Source: Odontesthes bonariensis
Taxonomy: Eukaryota; Chordata; Actinopteri; Atheriniformes; Atherinopsidae
Assembly: GCF_027942865.1 (NCBI RefSeq)
Contig: NC_134516.1
Span: forward strand, 25,069,322-25,133,321
DNA: 64,000 nucleotides
Direction: 5' to 3'
Shown here: positions 11,229 to 21,314 of the stretch, in pieces
Numbering within the stretch: the first letter of the stretch is position 1
How the letters are laid out: each line of letters starts with the position of its first letter
Made by a program: the position numbers and the translations under genes
The notes under the pieces: generated by a model
Told to the model about the DNA's origin: nothing
The model's database searches: none
What the model saw: the letters and a program-made list of their open reading frames with translations, nothing else

Positions 11229-12884
11229 ATGGCAGGTGAGCAAACCATCGTACCGTTCGCCTTCTACCCGGAATCGGACCCTGAAGCCGAGGCGCAGGCA
11301 GTTCAGCAACAAACTGCAGCTCAGCAGCGCCTTCAGCAACACGTCTCAGAATGGTGAGTTTGAAATGTTATGTCTGGAAACGTTTATAGTTGGGTCGGTC
11401 CGAACCACTGAGGTGCGCAGATACTAGCAGTGGCTTAGCCTACGGTAGCCTAATTAGAGCAGAAATTGTAGTCACTACATCAGGACTACCTAAAATATTA
11501 TTTTTGCTTACAAAACGTATAAGTTCCCAACTTATTTTGCAATGTGGGCACGTATTTGCAGTGCTAACATTAGTGAGTATGGCTGCTGGCATCTCCAGTC
11601 TCTACACCAAGTAACTTTCTCAATGTCGCCTTGCATTGTACAACAGTAACACTGCCAAAGTATTTCCCATAGTACACATTGCCAACGTGTTATGAAAAAC
11701 AACTGTAATAAATGCCGGTGGGTAATGGACTTTTTACCCCCACAAACACTGTCCTGTTTGGCAAATGATTCTCCACCCAGTGTTGACATAAGGGGAGCGA
11801 TTTATAACCAAGTTTTCTAGACAAAAAGGTTTACATGCTATAATATACAAAAAAAAAAAAACTTCCTCATCATATCCTGACCAGGTGCTGGATCCAAAGT
11901 GTAACTACACGAAGTGAAACTTATGCTACAGATTTCTGTGTACACCTTTTTAGTAGCCTGTCTTCACTGGGAACAGCCAGCTGTTTGTTGCCCATGTAGT
12001 TATACAGTAGCCTATGGCATGCAAAAAAACATGATAGTATTCTGACCAGCATGTAATTATTCTCCATGCTCACCTGTTAACTCATTTACTTGCCACTAAA
12101 GATGTTTCATTGTTATATTTGCCGGCATTACCTGAAAACAGAATATCATTACACTGCCTTTTTTTTTTTTTTTAATAATAGGTGTCAATGTGGAATTTGC
12201 GAGATAATGCCCACAGAAAGGGAGAATAGATGCTGCATGGAGATCCCTCAGGTAACACTGTAAACATTTGGATCTACCTGTTCCTGAAATGACACTTACC
12301 ATGTCTAGTTCTAATCTTTATTAGGTCACAGCACTACAGGAGAAGTGGCGGCAGAGCCAGCATGTATGCTGGATCATCCAGGGTTTGAGCCGGTCTGTCT
12401 CAATGTATATTCGCTACAAACCGCTGGGCGAGTCTACAGGCACCATTTTGGCAGTTTACGCCTGAGAAGAACCCATCGGTAAGCGCTGTAAAATAATTAC
12501 TCATAGCCACATACATAGAGTTTACAGTATACCCACCCAATAGAGCCTGAGAATTCCACTAGGCAGACGGTATGAAGAGTGTTTGTAGATTTATTTACAA
12601 GACATTATTAAAACACAATCAAGAATAATCCATAGGAATATGTAAATATGTACAACATAGCAATAACAGAAGAACAACAACATTCTCTGCAAGTGTCATT
12701 TTTTCTATCTGTTCTTCCAGGCGCTTCAGGTATTTGGCCTACAGCGCAGTTCGTGGCGTGGTGCCGGGGCTTTTTGGGTCGCCGGATCAGAGTGGTCATT
12801 CCTGCCTGTGTGGTCCTGCGTATCCGTGCCGAGTACCCCGATGATGAAGGACACTGCACCGGGTTTAGACTGCCTCGCATGTGA
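11229..12884 (+). pseudogene. P2X7 C-terminal-domain-like gene, four exons, frameshifted
   Basis: Exons inferred from GT-AG borders are 11229-11353, 12182-12251, 12325-12478 and 12721-12884. Exon 1 begins MAGEQTIVPFAFYPESD and runs into a Gln-rich stretch. Exon 2 gives CQCGICEIMPTERENRCC with the exon 1-2 junction completing a Trp. Exon 3 has CMLDHPGFEPVCLN. Exon 4 has QFVAWCRGFLGRRIRVVIPA and ends GFRLPRM-stop. This Cys-rich order (WC.C..C, PTE.E..CC, HPGFE.VCL, WCRG.LG) matches the cytoplasmic C-terminal domain of P2X7 receptors and its stand-alone relatives in fish. There is no channel domain. The frame of the conserved residues shifts inside exon 3 and by one base near the start of exon 4, so this copy is probably dead. 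Confidence 0.75.
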
Positions 12885-13813
12885 AAAATTAGGTCCATCA
12901 GGACATCCACATACCCTTTCACACAGAACATTCATACACACTGTATACGCACAACATTTGTATATTTCAGTTAGTCATTTGTACATTTCAATGTTTATTT
13001 ATATATTTATATTTGTTCTATATATTTATGTTTGTTTAGATTTATATTTCTCACATTTTTTGTATTCCTATTTGTTGGAATTAACCTCAGTAAATTTGAT
13101 ACAGGCAAAAGTAGTTGTACTTGAATTCTTGAACTTTTGAGGTCTTACCAAAGGTTGGCTTAGTCTTTTGACGTTTGACTGCACTCCCCCTTCTTGGATT
13201 TGGGAAAGGAGATTTTGAAGAGAGGTACACCGTCTGCTGTCTGGGCCTGTGGTCGGTTCGCATTTTCATTAAAGTGGATCCCCGCCAAGTACAGTCTGAA
13301 AGTACAAGAAACAATGTGTAAACGGTGTTTCTCACATAATTTTCATTTGTCATGGTGGTGGGGGTTGGCTGGTAGAGACACATGTATCATCATGGGAGAG
13401 CATATGAAAAGCTCTTTTCCAAAATGCTATAAAAGCTGTTCTCATTACTTTTTTTAAATCTGATTTCAAGCATCAGGAAAAGTGATATTAGCTGAGATTT
13501 ACATAACATGTTGAAACATTTAAATGCTGCTTTTAATGGTAGTAACAAATAAAACAATATTTTTTAAAGTAGGTATAAAGCATTTTGGAAAAAGCTTTTC
13601 ATATCTTGTGAAGTTTCATAGGAACTATGATCTGAAAACCCCCTAAAAGTATACATTTTTTGGTAAATCAAATATAAATTACATTCACAAGACAATCTTT
13701 TCAGGGGACCTGGTCTAGGTGTTTCGTGCCTTATAGTGCTGGAAAAACCCGGCTCAATTATGACATTTCAGACAACAAAAACTTTCAACAACTACAAGGT
13801 AAAACATCTCACC

Positions 13814-14871
13814 TGCAAAGCATTCCAATATAGAGAAAGACAACATTCTTCGGTGTGGCTGCAGTCCTATTTACAGACAATGGGGTCAGTCTGGCAGGCA
13901 GCATCCCTGGTCCGGGATGTCTGGACGTGAGCACTTGATGTGCTGGCCAGTGAAGAGTGAACCTGATGCAGACAGAGAGCACACATCTCATGGTTCGAAA
14001 GCCGAGCATTACACTTGTGATAAACTGACGAGTCACGACAGATTTGAAGTCAAAACTGTGTTTGAATTGACAGATACATAATGATGTATGTTCGAGGGTA
14101 GTCAGCAAACGTTTGCTAAACACCCTTCACCTAGCCACAACACCCGATCGCGTATCCCACACGAAAGACGCAGAAACAACTCGACGTAAAAAAAAATAAA
14201 TAAATAAAAATAAAAGGTCACCAAACCGCAACAAATGCTTACAAAATATAAAGTCACCAATCGAAAGAAAGGCTTACAAAATATGAATTGTTATCGTCGG
14301 GCGTCATTTTCCGTGTCACAGACGTATCTAGCCACAGAACAGAACTAGACTTGCTTACCTAAGTATTCATGCTGTATGTAGTCCCCTACACGTAAGATAC
14401 ATGGTCAAAAGACAAATGTCTTGTTTTACAACCAATTTTCCAAATCTAACCAGTTTAACAGAGTATTGGTTTTGTAGCGCAGTGTAGGTTTCATGGATAA
14501 ATACCTCCACAGCTAATGTTGGCTAGTTAGCTGTCACCCATAAAGTGCTAGCGGCTAGCAAATAATTATGACTTACTTGATCGGTGTGGGTAGCTGATGG
14601 ACCGGCAAGGATTGGCACTGATCCAGGCTTCAACTTCAGGTGTAGGGCAAAACCTGCCCTGTACTGTCCCAAGTTGTAAAAGCATTCCTCTGAAATGTGT
14701 CGCGCAAACACTGACGCTCTTTGGAACATGCATGGGCACCTGTCCCTCGTAAATGAAATTAAGCCATTCCGTTTTCAAAGGGACAGAGGATGGAAGCGGA
14801 AACATATTCTTCTCTTCATCTTCACATCCTGGCACAGTACATTTCGCATGGTAACGTCGTTTGGAAGCCAT
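13814..14871 (-). pseudogene. THAP-domain gene of the Kolobok element, partial
   Basis: Minus strand. Exon 1 starts at the ATG at 14871 (MASKRRYHAKCTVPGC) and ends near 14577 at a GTAAGT donor. The C2CH THAP signature is visible: CTVPGC, a conserved Trp in TEWLNF, then VCATHF. Directly after HF the frame slips by one base, and the usual continuation EECFYNLGQYRAGF appears in the next frame. A second exon ends at 13814 with a GTGAG donor and includes AACQTDPIVC, with one in-frame stop. No catalytic domain follows. THAP domains bind DNA; in Kolobok elements they recognise the transposon ends. Confidence 0.7.
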
Positions 14872-17202
14872 TGCTGTATCTTCTGTGACTGTCTTCAGTC
14901 GTGGCGAGTCTTCTTCTTTGGCGAGTCTCAGTCTACTCCACATGAGTTGGGCGGGTAAGGTAATGCAGGTGTGGGTGGAGACAGAGGGCGTGGCGGAGAG
15001 AGGGGGTGGGAAATTTTGATGAGCTCTATCCTGGTATGACGTCATACCAGGAGCCTTGAGTCAACGAGACACTTGGAGGCGCTCTATTCAAAACATGGAG
15101 GAAATGCTGTACTGCTCAGTGAATACATTTCGCAATTTCTACTCATTGGGTTGACTTAAGGAGGCTAGAGGAACTCATTTTAAGGCTAAAAAACCTCTGA
15201 GAGTGAAATTTTCATGCCATGGGACCTTTAACAAATTTGAGTCTTATCATTCACAAGTATTACCTCACATTGAAAACGGAAAGGGCGAAGCTGATGACAT
15301 GTCCTTCTACAAATCCCGTAGTTTTAAAATGGCGGAGTGACATGGAGACATTCATTGTCCGTGAAATATTACACATTATAGCTTTAATGTAGTAAAATGA
15401 TTTAAGTTGATGGTGTTCCACTGACTCAGGTGAGATTTATGGGATATTGCACACAGTGGGTGTCGGTCTACAGAGTTATTATTAAAAAAAAATTTTCTGA
15501 ATTTGATCAAAAAGCTACAAATATTTTGAACTGTGACCTTAGTGGGTCTTTAAAGAAGCATTTTAAAGTTCACAGGGATTTAAATAATAACCACAGTAAT
15601 GAGTTTAAGGCGAGACACTACAGGTGAATAGGGTAATATTTTAAAATAATAGATATCGCCATGAAACTTCCTCAGTTGATTACTTATACAAGTATGAAAA
15701 AAAAATGTATTACAAGTTTTAGAAATTTGTATGTTTAATTATGCAAATTAGGCATGATCTCATTAAATATATGTGCACATTTGCATATACAGTATTTCCG
15801 GAAGATAGATCTGAACATATGATAAAACCAGGTGCAAAATTCTTTTTTCATTTTGTTTACACACAAAATGAAAAAAAAATTAGAGGGATTTCAAATATAC
15901 TGTCCATAGTCCATAGTCAAAAACATCGATTTTTGCCTTTTTTTTTTATTATGTCACATAAATCAGGCCAGGAATTATTTATCAACAAATCCTTCTGTTA
16001 ATATCTTCAGAATACTGCTATGTGTATCACTGGAAAGTTTGGTGTTAGTAGGTGCTCCATAGGCTGAGATATTGATACTGGAAAAATACAAAAAACTGAT
16101 TTTGAGAAAACTACATTTAAAGATTTAAATAGGGCTGGGCGATTTTGAGAAAAACAATAATCTCGATTAGTGTTTGCTGTATCTCGATATACGATATATA
16201 TCTCGATATCTATGCAGGAAAAAATAATTTAAAAAAATAAATCGCACCAAATTCAGCAAAGTTTTTTTTTATTGAAATACAAACAGGTAGGCAGCCAAGT
16301 GCCTAGAAGTAGGTACTAGTAACAAAGTGCGTGTGCACCATTTTTAACATTATCAGACCAAGGAAGAAATATATTGCCTTATTGTTAATTCAAACATAAA
16401 ATCTGAGGATAGACAGTTATATAGTGGAGCGCAGTGTTTCCCACAGATGTGAAGGCAATGTGTGGTGGTGGGCCACGGGGGAACCTGGATAATTTCTCCA
16501 TCAAGGAAAATGATGGGGGACGTAAGGATGTGTGACACCTGTGTCACGGTGGGTGACACAGGTGCGGCCTATCTGCAGATTATTTTCACATCTTCATCAT
16601 TGTAAACAAATTAATAACATAGCTAAATCAGGGTACCCGCAGGTTATTAAAAGTATTAAAAAGGCATTAAATTTAGTTGTCCAGCATTAAACGTCTTAAA
16701 AGTATTAAATTAGCTGTTGAAAGTCTGGAATTTTCAAAAAACATCCGTGTGCAACCTAAATTATGACGAAGTTTTTTTTTTCATAATGAAGATGACGCAC
16801 AGAACGTCAATACCCATAGACGTACAAACCTAGAGTGCCGTGGCGCCGTCATTTAGAACGAGGAGTGTAGCATGGGAAAGCTTCTGCCTCGCTAGCTAAC
16901 GTAACGAGTTGACATCGGGCAGCAAGCGCGCGAATCATGGCTGGAAAAAGGAAGTCATGGAGGAGCATGTGTCCGAGGATGGGTGCTGGAGAGCGGATTG
17001 AATGCGTGTGTGACCGCTGGAAGCTCCAGACTGGTTCTTGTAAGATGGGAGGCCGGTGTTCAGTCAATTTCTCCTACTTGTCGAGAATTGCTACTTTGTG
17101 GTTTTGCGCATGCGCCAAGCCGATTTTCTAAGTTTCGTTTTCACGCCAAGTAGCACAAATCGACAGAACACCGGCACGGAGGAGCATAGATCCGAGCAGG
17201 GG

Positions 17203-18842
17203 GAGAGGCGTCTGGCTGCAGACCTGCACTGTCAGGATCCATGACCTGCACTGTCAGGACCCTTAGTTGGAGACATGCACTGTGACGTCACCTGCACTGT
17301 GAGGACCCGAAGCACACAAGCGAGGAGCACGTATTTTTTGTTCCACATTTGAACTGTGGAGACGATGAGGTGAGTAAAAGTCGAGTGAAAACAACTTTCT
17401 TTCATCCGAAGAAACAGAAACACTCTTTATTCACTGGAACGTTACGTTGCACACCATATCTAAAGTTATATTAATTTAAAAGAATCAGGTTTTTTTTTAA
17501 ACTTTTGGCTAGTCTTCAGCGTTGTTATCATATTGATAGTGCTCACTTAAATGTGCCATTTTTCGTATCGATAATGCTGACTTGTTTAATTTTGTTTGAC
17601 TTATTACGACATTATTTGTCTCTTACAGATGCAATTTCAATAACTATATACTGTAAAGTTTTATTAATTTTAAAGAATCAGGTTTCTTTACTTTTGGCTA
17701 GTCTTTAGCGTTGTTATCGTATCGATAGTGCTCACTTTAATGCGCCATTTATATATATATATATATATATATAATTTAGTTTTACTTATTACGACATTAT
17801 TTGTCTCTTACAGATGCATTTTTCAATAACAACCGCCGGCACTACGCCCAAAATCGAACGCTGCACGTCATGTTGCAAACTGTTTCACTGCCCTCTGTGC
17901 CTACAATTTAAACCAGCAAAATTGTCCAAGCTGCAGAGCCACTTAGAGGCACATACAAAAGGTGGCATTTTATTTAAAGGTAAGCATAATGTATTTGTCT
18001 GTTTGTTTGTACTCATAAGTATTAGCCAACGCTACTAACTTCTGGCAGGTTGTGGTTTGGTTTGTAAAAGGGTAAAAGGAAAATGAAGGGAATGTAGGTT
18101 GCAGTGAAGAACATCTGACACCTCACTTTCTGTCTTTTAGAAACCTATCCCAGTCACTAAATCCCGGCAACTGGACAGAGAAAACTGGACTACAAATTCA
18201 GGTAAGAGTATAAAGTATGTATAATGCATGTTTTTTTTAATTAATAGTTGAGTACTCAGGAAGAAGAGCAGCAGGCAGAGGTCTCCAAGAGAGCCAGACT
18301 TGCTGATGTGGACACACCAGTGGAAGACGTAAGCTTTTGCACAGTATCTATTGGTCAGATACTGTTGGTGTGGCAGCTATACTACAGACATCTTTCTTTC
18401 TGTCTTTTCCATAGGACTCGGTTGAAGATCGCATTCTTCAAAATTGGCTGAGGCCAACAAACCACTGTTGTCTGCCAGAGTGGACCTGCCTGGCGTTCTG
18501 GGCATCGGGGAAGAGGAACAGGCAGAGGCTGCTCTACAGTATGGGAGGTTGTGGAACGAAGAACTGGACGAGGATGAAAGAGAAGCGATCCTGGAGCCTT
18601 TCAAAATGATATTTCACAATATTAACGACATGTTGATATTTTGTGAACAGGTAGTCGACAAAAACAAAGATTTTTTTGTCATATTGTGAATGTTTGACTG
18701 AATAAACACTACAGAACATTTGATCATGTTGTGACTTGGTGTGCTTTTTATGTTTTCTCATTGATCCCTTAATAATTTGACTTGGATTATACTGTAGATA
18801 TCAAGAGTTAGGGTACTATTTAGTGGTACTAAGGTGTTCCAG

Positions 18843-18895
<53 letters not shown>

Positions 18896-19725
18896 TACTT
18901 TTTCTCTCTCTCTCTCTGCCCCATTTTCTTGTATGCTTATGTGTTTGTCTACTGTCTAGTGTCATTTGTGTATATTTGTGGGAAAAAAAAAAAAGTTTAT
19001 ATGGTGGTATGTTGAAATATAATGGAAAATAACTAGTCGTGTATGGGCATACACTGTGAACTGGAGGAAGAGAAAGAAGAAAGGGGAAATATATATATAT
19101 ATATATATATTGATGATGATGAAATTGTATATGTTGTACAAGTCTACCAATAAACAAAGTAACAAAAAAAAGAACATAATTGGCATAGACAGAACCAAAC
19201 ATGAAATTTATGGTGGTTAAGGATAAAAATACAGAATAATACAACAGAAAAACTAATACAACAGAAAAACTAATTGAAACAAATATATATATAAAGAGCA
19301 GTGCGATAAAGTCAAAATGAAATGATAATGAAATAGCAGTGACTTACTCTATAGTACACAATACAATGTACAGTATAGGCCTATGGCATCTTGTGAGATG
19401 TTGGCTTATGAATATGAGCCTAAGAGAAAATGTGTGCAGTGACCAAACAAAAGTTTACAATACAAATAAAAACAATAGACCGGGAATTGATAGATTTTAT
19501 GTCGTACTGTTAACTAATTAATTCATTTGTTAGGACCTCTTGAAAAATATAGCGTTTAAAATTGTTTAAAAATACGTGCTTCCGATACACACGCTTTTAT
19601 TTTGAAAGGCTTCGAATCAACTTCCGGTCCTCAACTTCCGGTCCTCACAGTGCACTTCCGGTCCTCACAGTGCAGGTCTCCAACATGGTCCTGACAGTGC
19701 AGGTCTGTGCAGCCAGACTCTCTTG
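17203..19725 (+). mobile_element. Unclassified 8-bp-TSD DNA element with subterminal repeat arrays, copy 1
   Basis: A 2523-bp element with a perfect 8-bp duplication AGCAGGGG (17195-17202 and 19726-19733). The termini GAGAGGCGTCTGGCTGC and, from the right, CAAGAGAGTCTGGCTGC continue into arrays of a subterminal repeat close to ACCTGCACTGTSAGGACC: four variants on the left and several inverted ones on the right. Such arrays are usual transposase-binding sites. It carries a multi-exon Cys-rich gene (17814-18689). A second copy is at 37721-41929. The 8-bp TSD fits hAT, P or KDZ/Zisupton elements; the ends do not look like typical hAT, and I cannot place it. Confidence 0.8.
17814..18689 (+). CDS. 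Cys-rich multi-exon gene inside the 8-bp-TSD element (unrecognised)
   Basis: Exons inferred from GT-AG borders: 17814-17979, 18141-18201, 18248-18328 and 18415 to about 18689, with an AATAAA at 18701. Exon 1 reads MHFSITTAGTTPKIERCTSC and continues CKLFHCPLC...LQSHLEAH, giving C..CC....C..C then H...H, a zinc-binding look. Exon 3 is acidic and basic (STQEEEQQAEVSKRARLADV). Exon 4 is open in two frames. The frame starting MAEANKPLLSARVDLP is the more protein-like, with a run of acidic residues and FKMIFHNINDMLIFCEQVV. Splicing exon 1 to exon 2 in phase gives an early stop, so this copy may be damaged or the exon model wrong. A Cys-rich N-terminus together with the 8-bp TSD recalls KDZ-type elements; that is inference only. 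The acceptor region is tandemly duplicated (about 17505-17640 and 17690-17820). Confidence 0.45.
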
Positions 19726-20118
19726 AGCAGGGGTGCTGAAAGGCGGATTGAATTCAAACTTTATTTTCAGACTTGTAAAAAAAAAAAAAGCACCAGCGGC
19801 ACAGCAGAGAATAAGTTACGTACTGTATTTGAGTTAGCCTACAGTATGTCTGCGCACTGCACAGTACTGTAATTAAACTTGCATGATAATAAAATTCAGT
19901 AAATGCTGAAGCTATCCGTTTAAACGGATAGCTTTTTTGGAAACGTTTTTCTATGAGAAAAATTAAATGAATTCATTTCATTTTTCTCATAGAAAAACGA
20001 TACAAATGTCATTTAGTTGATATTCTGCATAAAAAAATAAGTGAAATACCTGTAATACAGTACAAATTCGGTTTTAGTAATCAACCGCTTATAGTGTTCA
20101 AATTGGCTCTGGACCAAC

Positions 20119-20313
20119 GTGATCACTATAAGCGGTTTCCACTGTATTACAAAATTTGGTCTTGCACCGTTTATTACTCAAGAAATGACGAAAGAAGTCA
20201 ATGGCGCAGATGCCTTCATCGTTATGTTCGACGAAAGCCTTAACAAGACCACCAAGTCCAAACAGTTGGACTTGCATGTAAGGTACTGGATCGGCGATTT
20301 TATAATGCAACTT
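20119..20313 (+). pseudogene. hAT transposase fragment of the CAGGGTACCC element
   Basis: A short open stretch whose core, ADAFIVMFDESLNKTTKSKQ then LDLHVRYW, corresponds to the segment with the first catalytic Asp of hAT transposases (FDESLN.....Q.D...RYW). Nothing recognisable precedes or follows. It sits between the insertion at 17203-19725 and the right terminus, as expected for the transposase remnant of the host hAT. Non-functional. Confidence 0.6.
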
Positions 20314-21314
20314 TAAATGTGTTTTTAATTGTATTTTCCATAAATGTACATTCTTTTGCCAAACAGAGACGTAATCTCTTAAGAGGTAAAATGGGTTAAA
20401 TGTGATAAAACTTAAGTGTTTTCTTTATTGAATGTCGTTCAATATTATTTAAATAATGGGTGCGATAGAAGTATTAAATTTTACTTGAAAAGGCATTAAA
20501 AAAGGTCTTAAAAGTATTAAATTTAGGTTTAACAATCCTGGGGGGACCCTGTAATTACACTGGTCGGACTGTTCAGCTGTTTCAGACTGATACCTCCGGT
20601 TCAGGCTGGTCCTCATCATCAACACGCACGTCTCTCTTTCAATCGCGGAAAATATTTTTCAATACTCATCTGGATTGAAGCAGCAAACATTCAGTGTAAG
20701 AGGTAAAAAAACTACTTTATTTGATTCACAGCTGCTAGTGTTATGACCTCGACAACCCAACTACATTTTTATTTTATTTTTTACGACAAACTTGCGACTA
20801 GTTAACTTTATAAAGAAGGCGTAATCGCTTGTTTGCTATGGGTCGGGACGGGACAACATTGTATTCAAAATATAAAATATTTTTATAGGACTTTTTAATG
20901 TGTGATTTTATAAAGGTGCACGTGATACCAACCTTTCGTGAATTTCTCCAGCCGTCTTTCGGTTGAGCCAGAGCTATAGAGCTAATCTAACGCGACGCTG
21001 AAGCTAGCAAGCTTCCAGGGAAGCACGGAGGGGAGGGGCTGTGTGTGTGTGTGTGTAGGCTATGCGAGAGAGACGCGAGGGACAGAGAGACTGAGGGAGA
21101 GCAGGGAAAGGAAATGCAGCTGAACGAATACGAGTATTTTTTTTAAATAGCGTTAAAAAAAATAATAATAACGAAACGCAATATGTGGCGGCCGGTGTTG
21201 AATCTGTGGCGCACCGCCACAAATTAGTCTATGTGGGAAACACTGGGAGCGGACAGCTCCACAGCACAGAAGGAAAATAAGAGTGACGAAATCTTGTTAA
21301 TTTAGGTTCTACAG

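Larger units (their letters stand above)
10954..15227. mobile_element. Kolobok-type element carrying P2X7-like and THAP genes
   Basis: A 4274-bp element with inverted termini AGTTCCCATGGCATG and, from the right, AGGTCCCATGGCATG, flanked by TTAA at 10950-10953 and 15228-15231. It encodes two convergent genes: a P2X7-C-terminal-like gene on the plus strand (11229-12884) and a THAP-domain gene on the minus strand (14871 downwards). TTAA duplication plus a THAP-domain protein is characteristic of Kolobok transposons, which is the basis for the call; piggyBac also uses TTAA but does not carry THAP. No DDE catalytic core was found, so this copy looks defective. Confidence 0.75.
10919..15383. mobile_element. 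TTAA-flanked MITE, split by a Kolobok-type insertion
   Basis: Inverted termini AGCCATAATGTGTAATATTT on the left and, in reverse, AGCTATAATGTGTAATATTT on the right, flanked by TTAA at 10915-10918 and 15384-15387. The left arm of the inverted duplication keeps the empty site: there the two flanks are joined through a single TTAA near 4194. Removing the nested 10954-15227 element leaves only about 190 bp, so this is a short non-autonomous MITE. Confidence 0.85.
16629..20551. mobile_element. hAT element (CAGGGTACCCGCAGG family), nested level 4
   Basis: Termini CAGGGTACCCGCAGGTTATT and, from the right, CAGGGTCCCCCCAGGATTG. Both ends carry strongly matching subterminal sequence rich in TATTAAA and TCTTAAAAGTATTAAAT. 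The flanking octamers are not clearly identical, so the border is good to a few bases only. A transposase fragment remains at 20119-20313. The 8-bp-TSD element 17203-19725 is inserted inside. Confidence 0.7.
16432..21245. mobile_element. hAT element (CAGTGTTTCCCA family), nested level 3
   Basis: Termini CAGTGTTTCCCACAGATG on the left and CTATGTGGGAAACACTG on the right. The flanks share GGAGCG (left ...GTGGAGCG, right GGAGCGGA...), an imperfect 8-bp duplication. The terminal motif is the common vertebrate hAT signature. A smaller hAT sits inside it at 16629. The right-hand part (20560-21240) contains a GT run near 21045 and no transposase. Confidence 0.75.

Noticed and set aside
18823..19244. 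Ser/Leu-rich ORFs near 18.8-19.2 kb
   Set aside because: They are translations of the CT and AT microsatellites in that interval.
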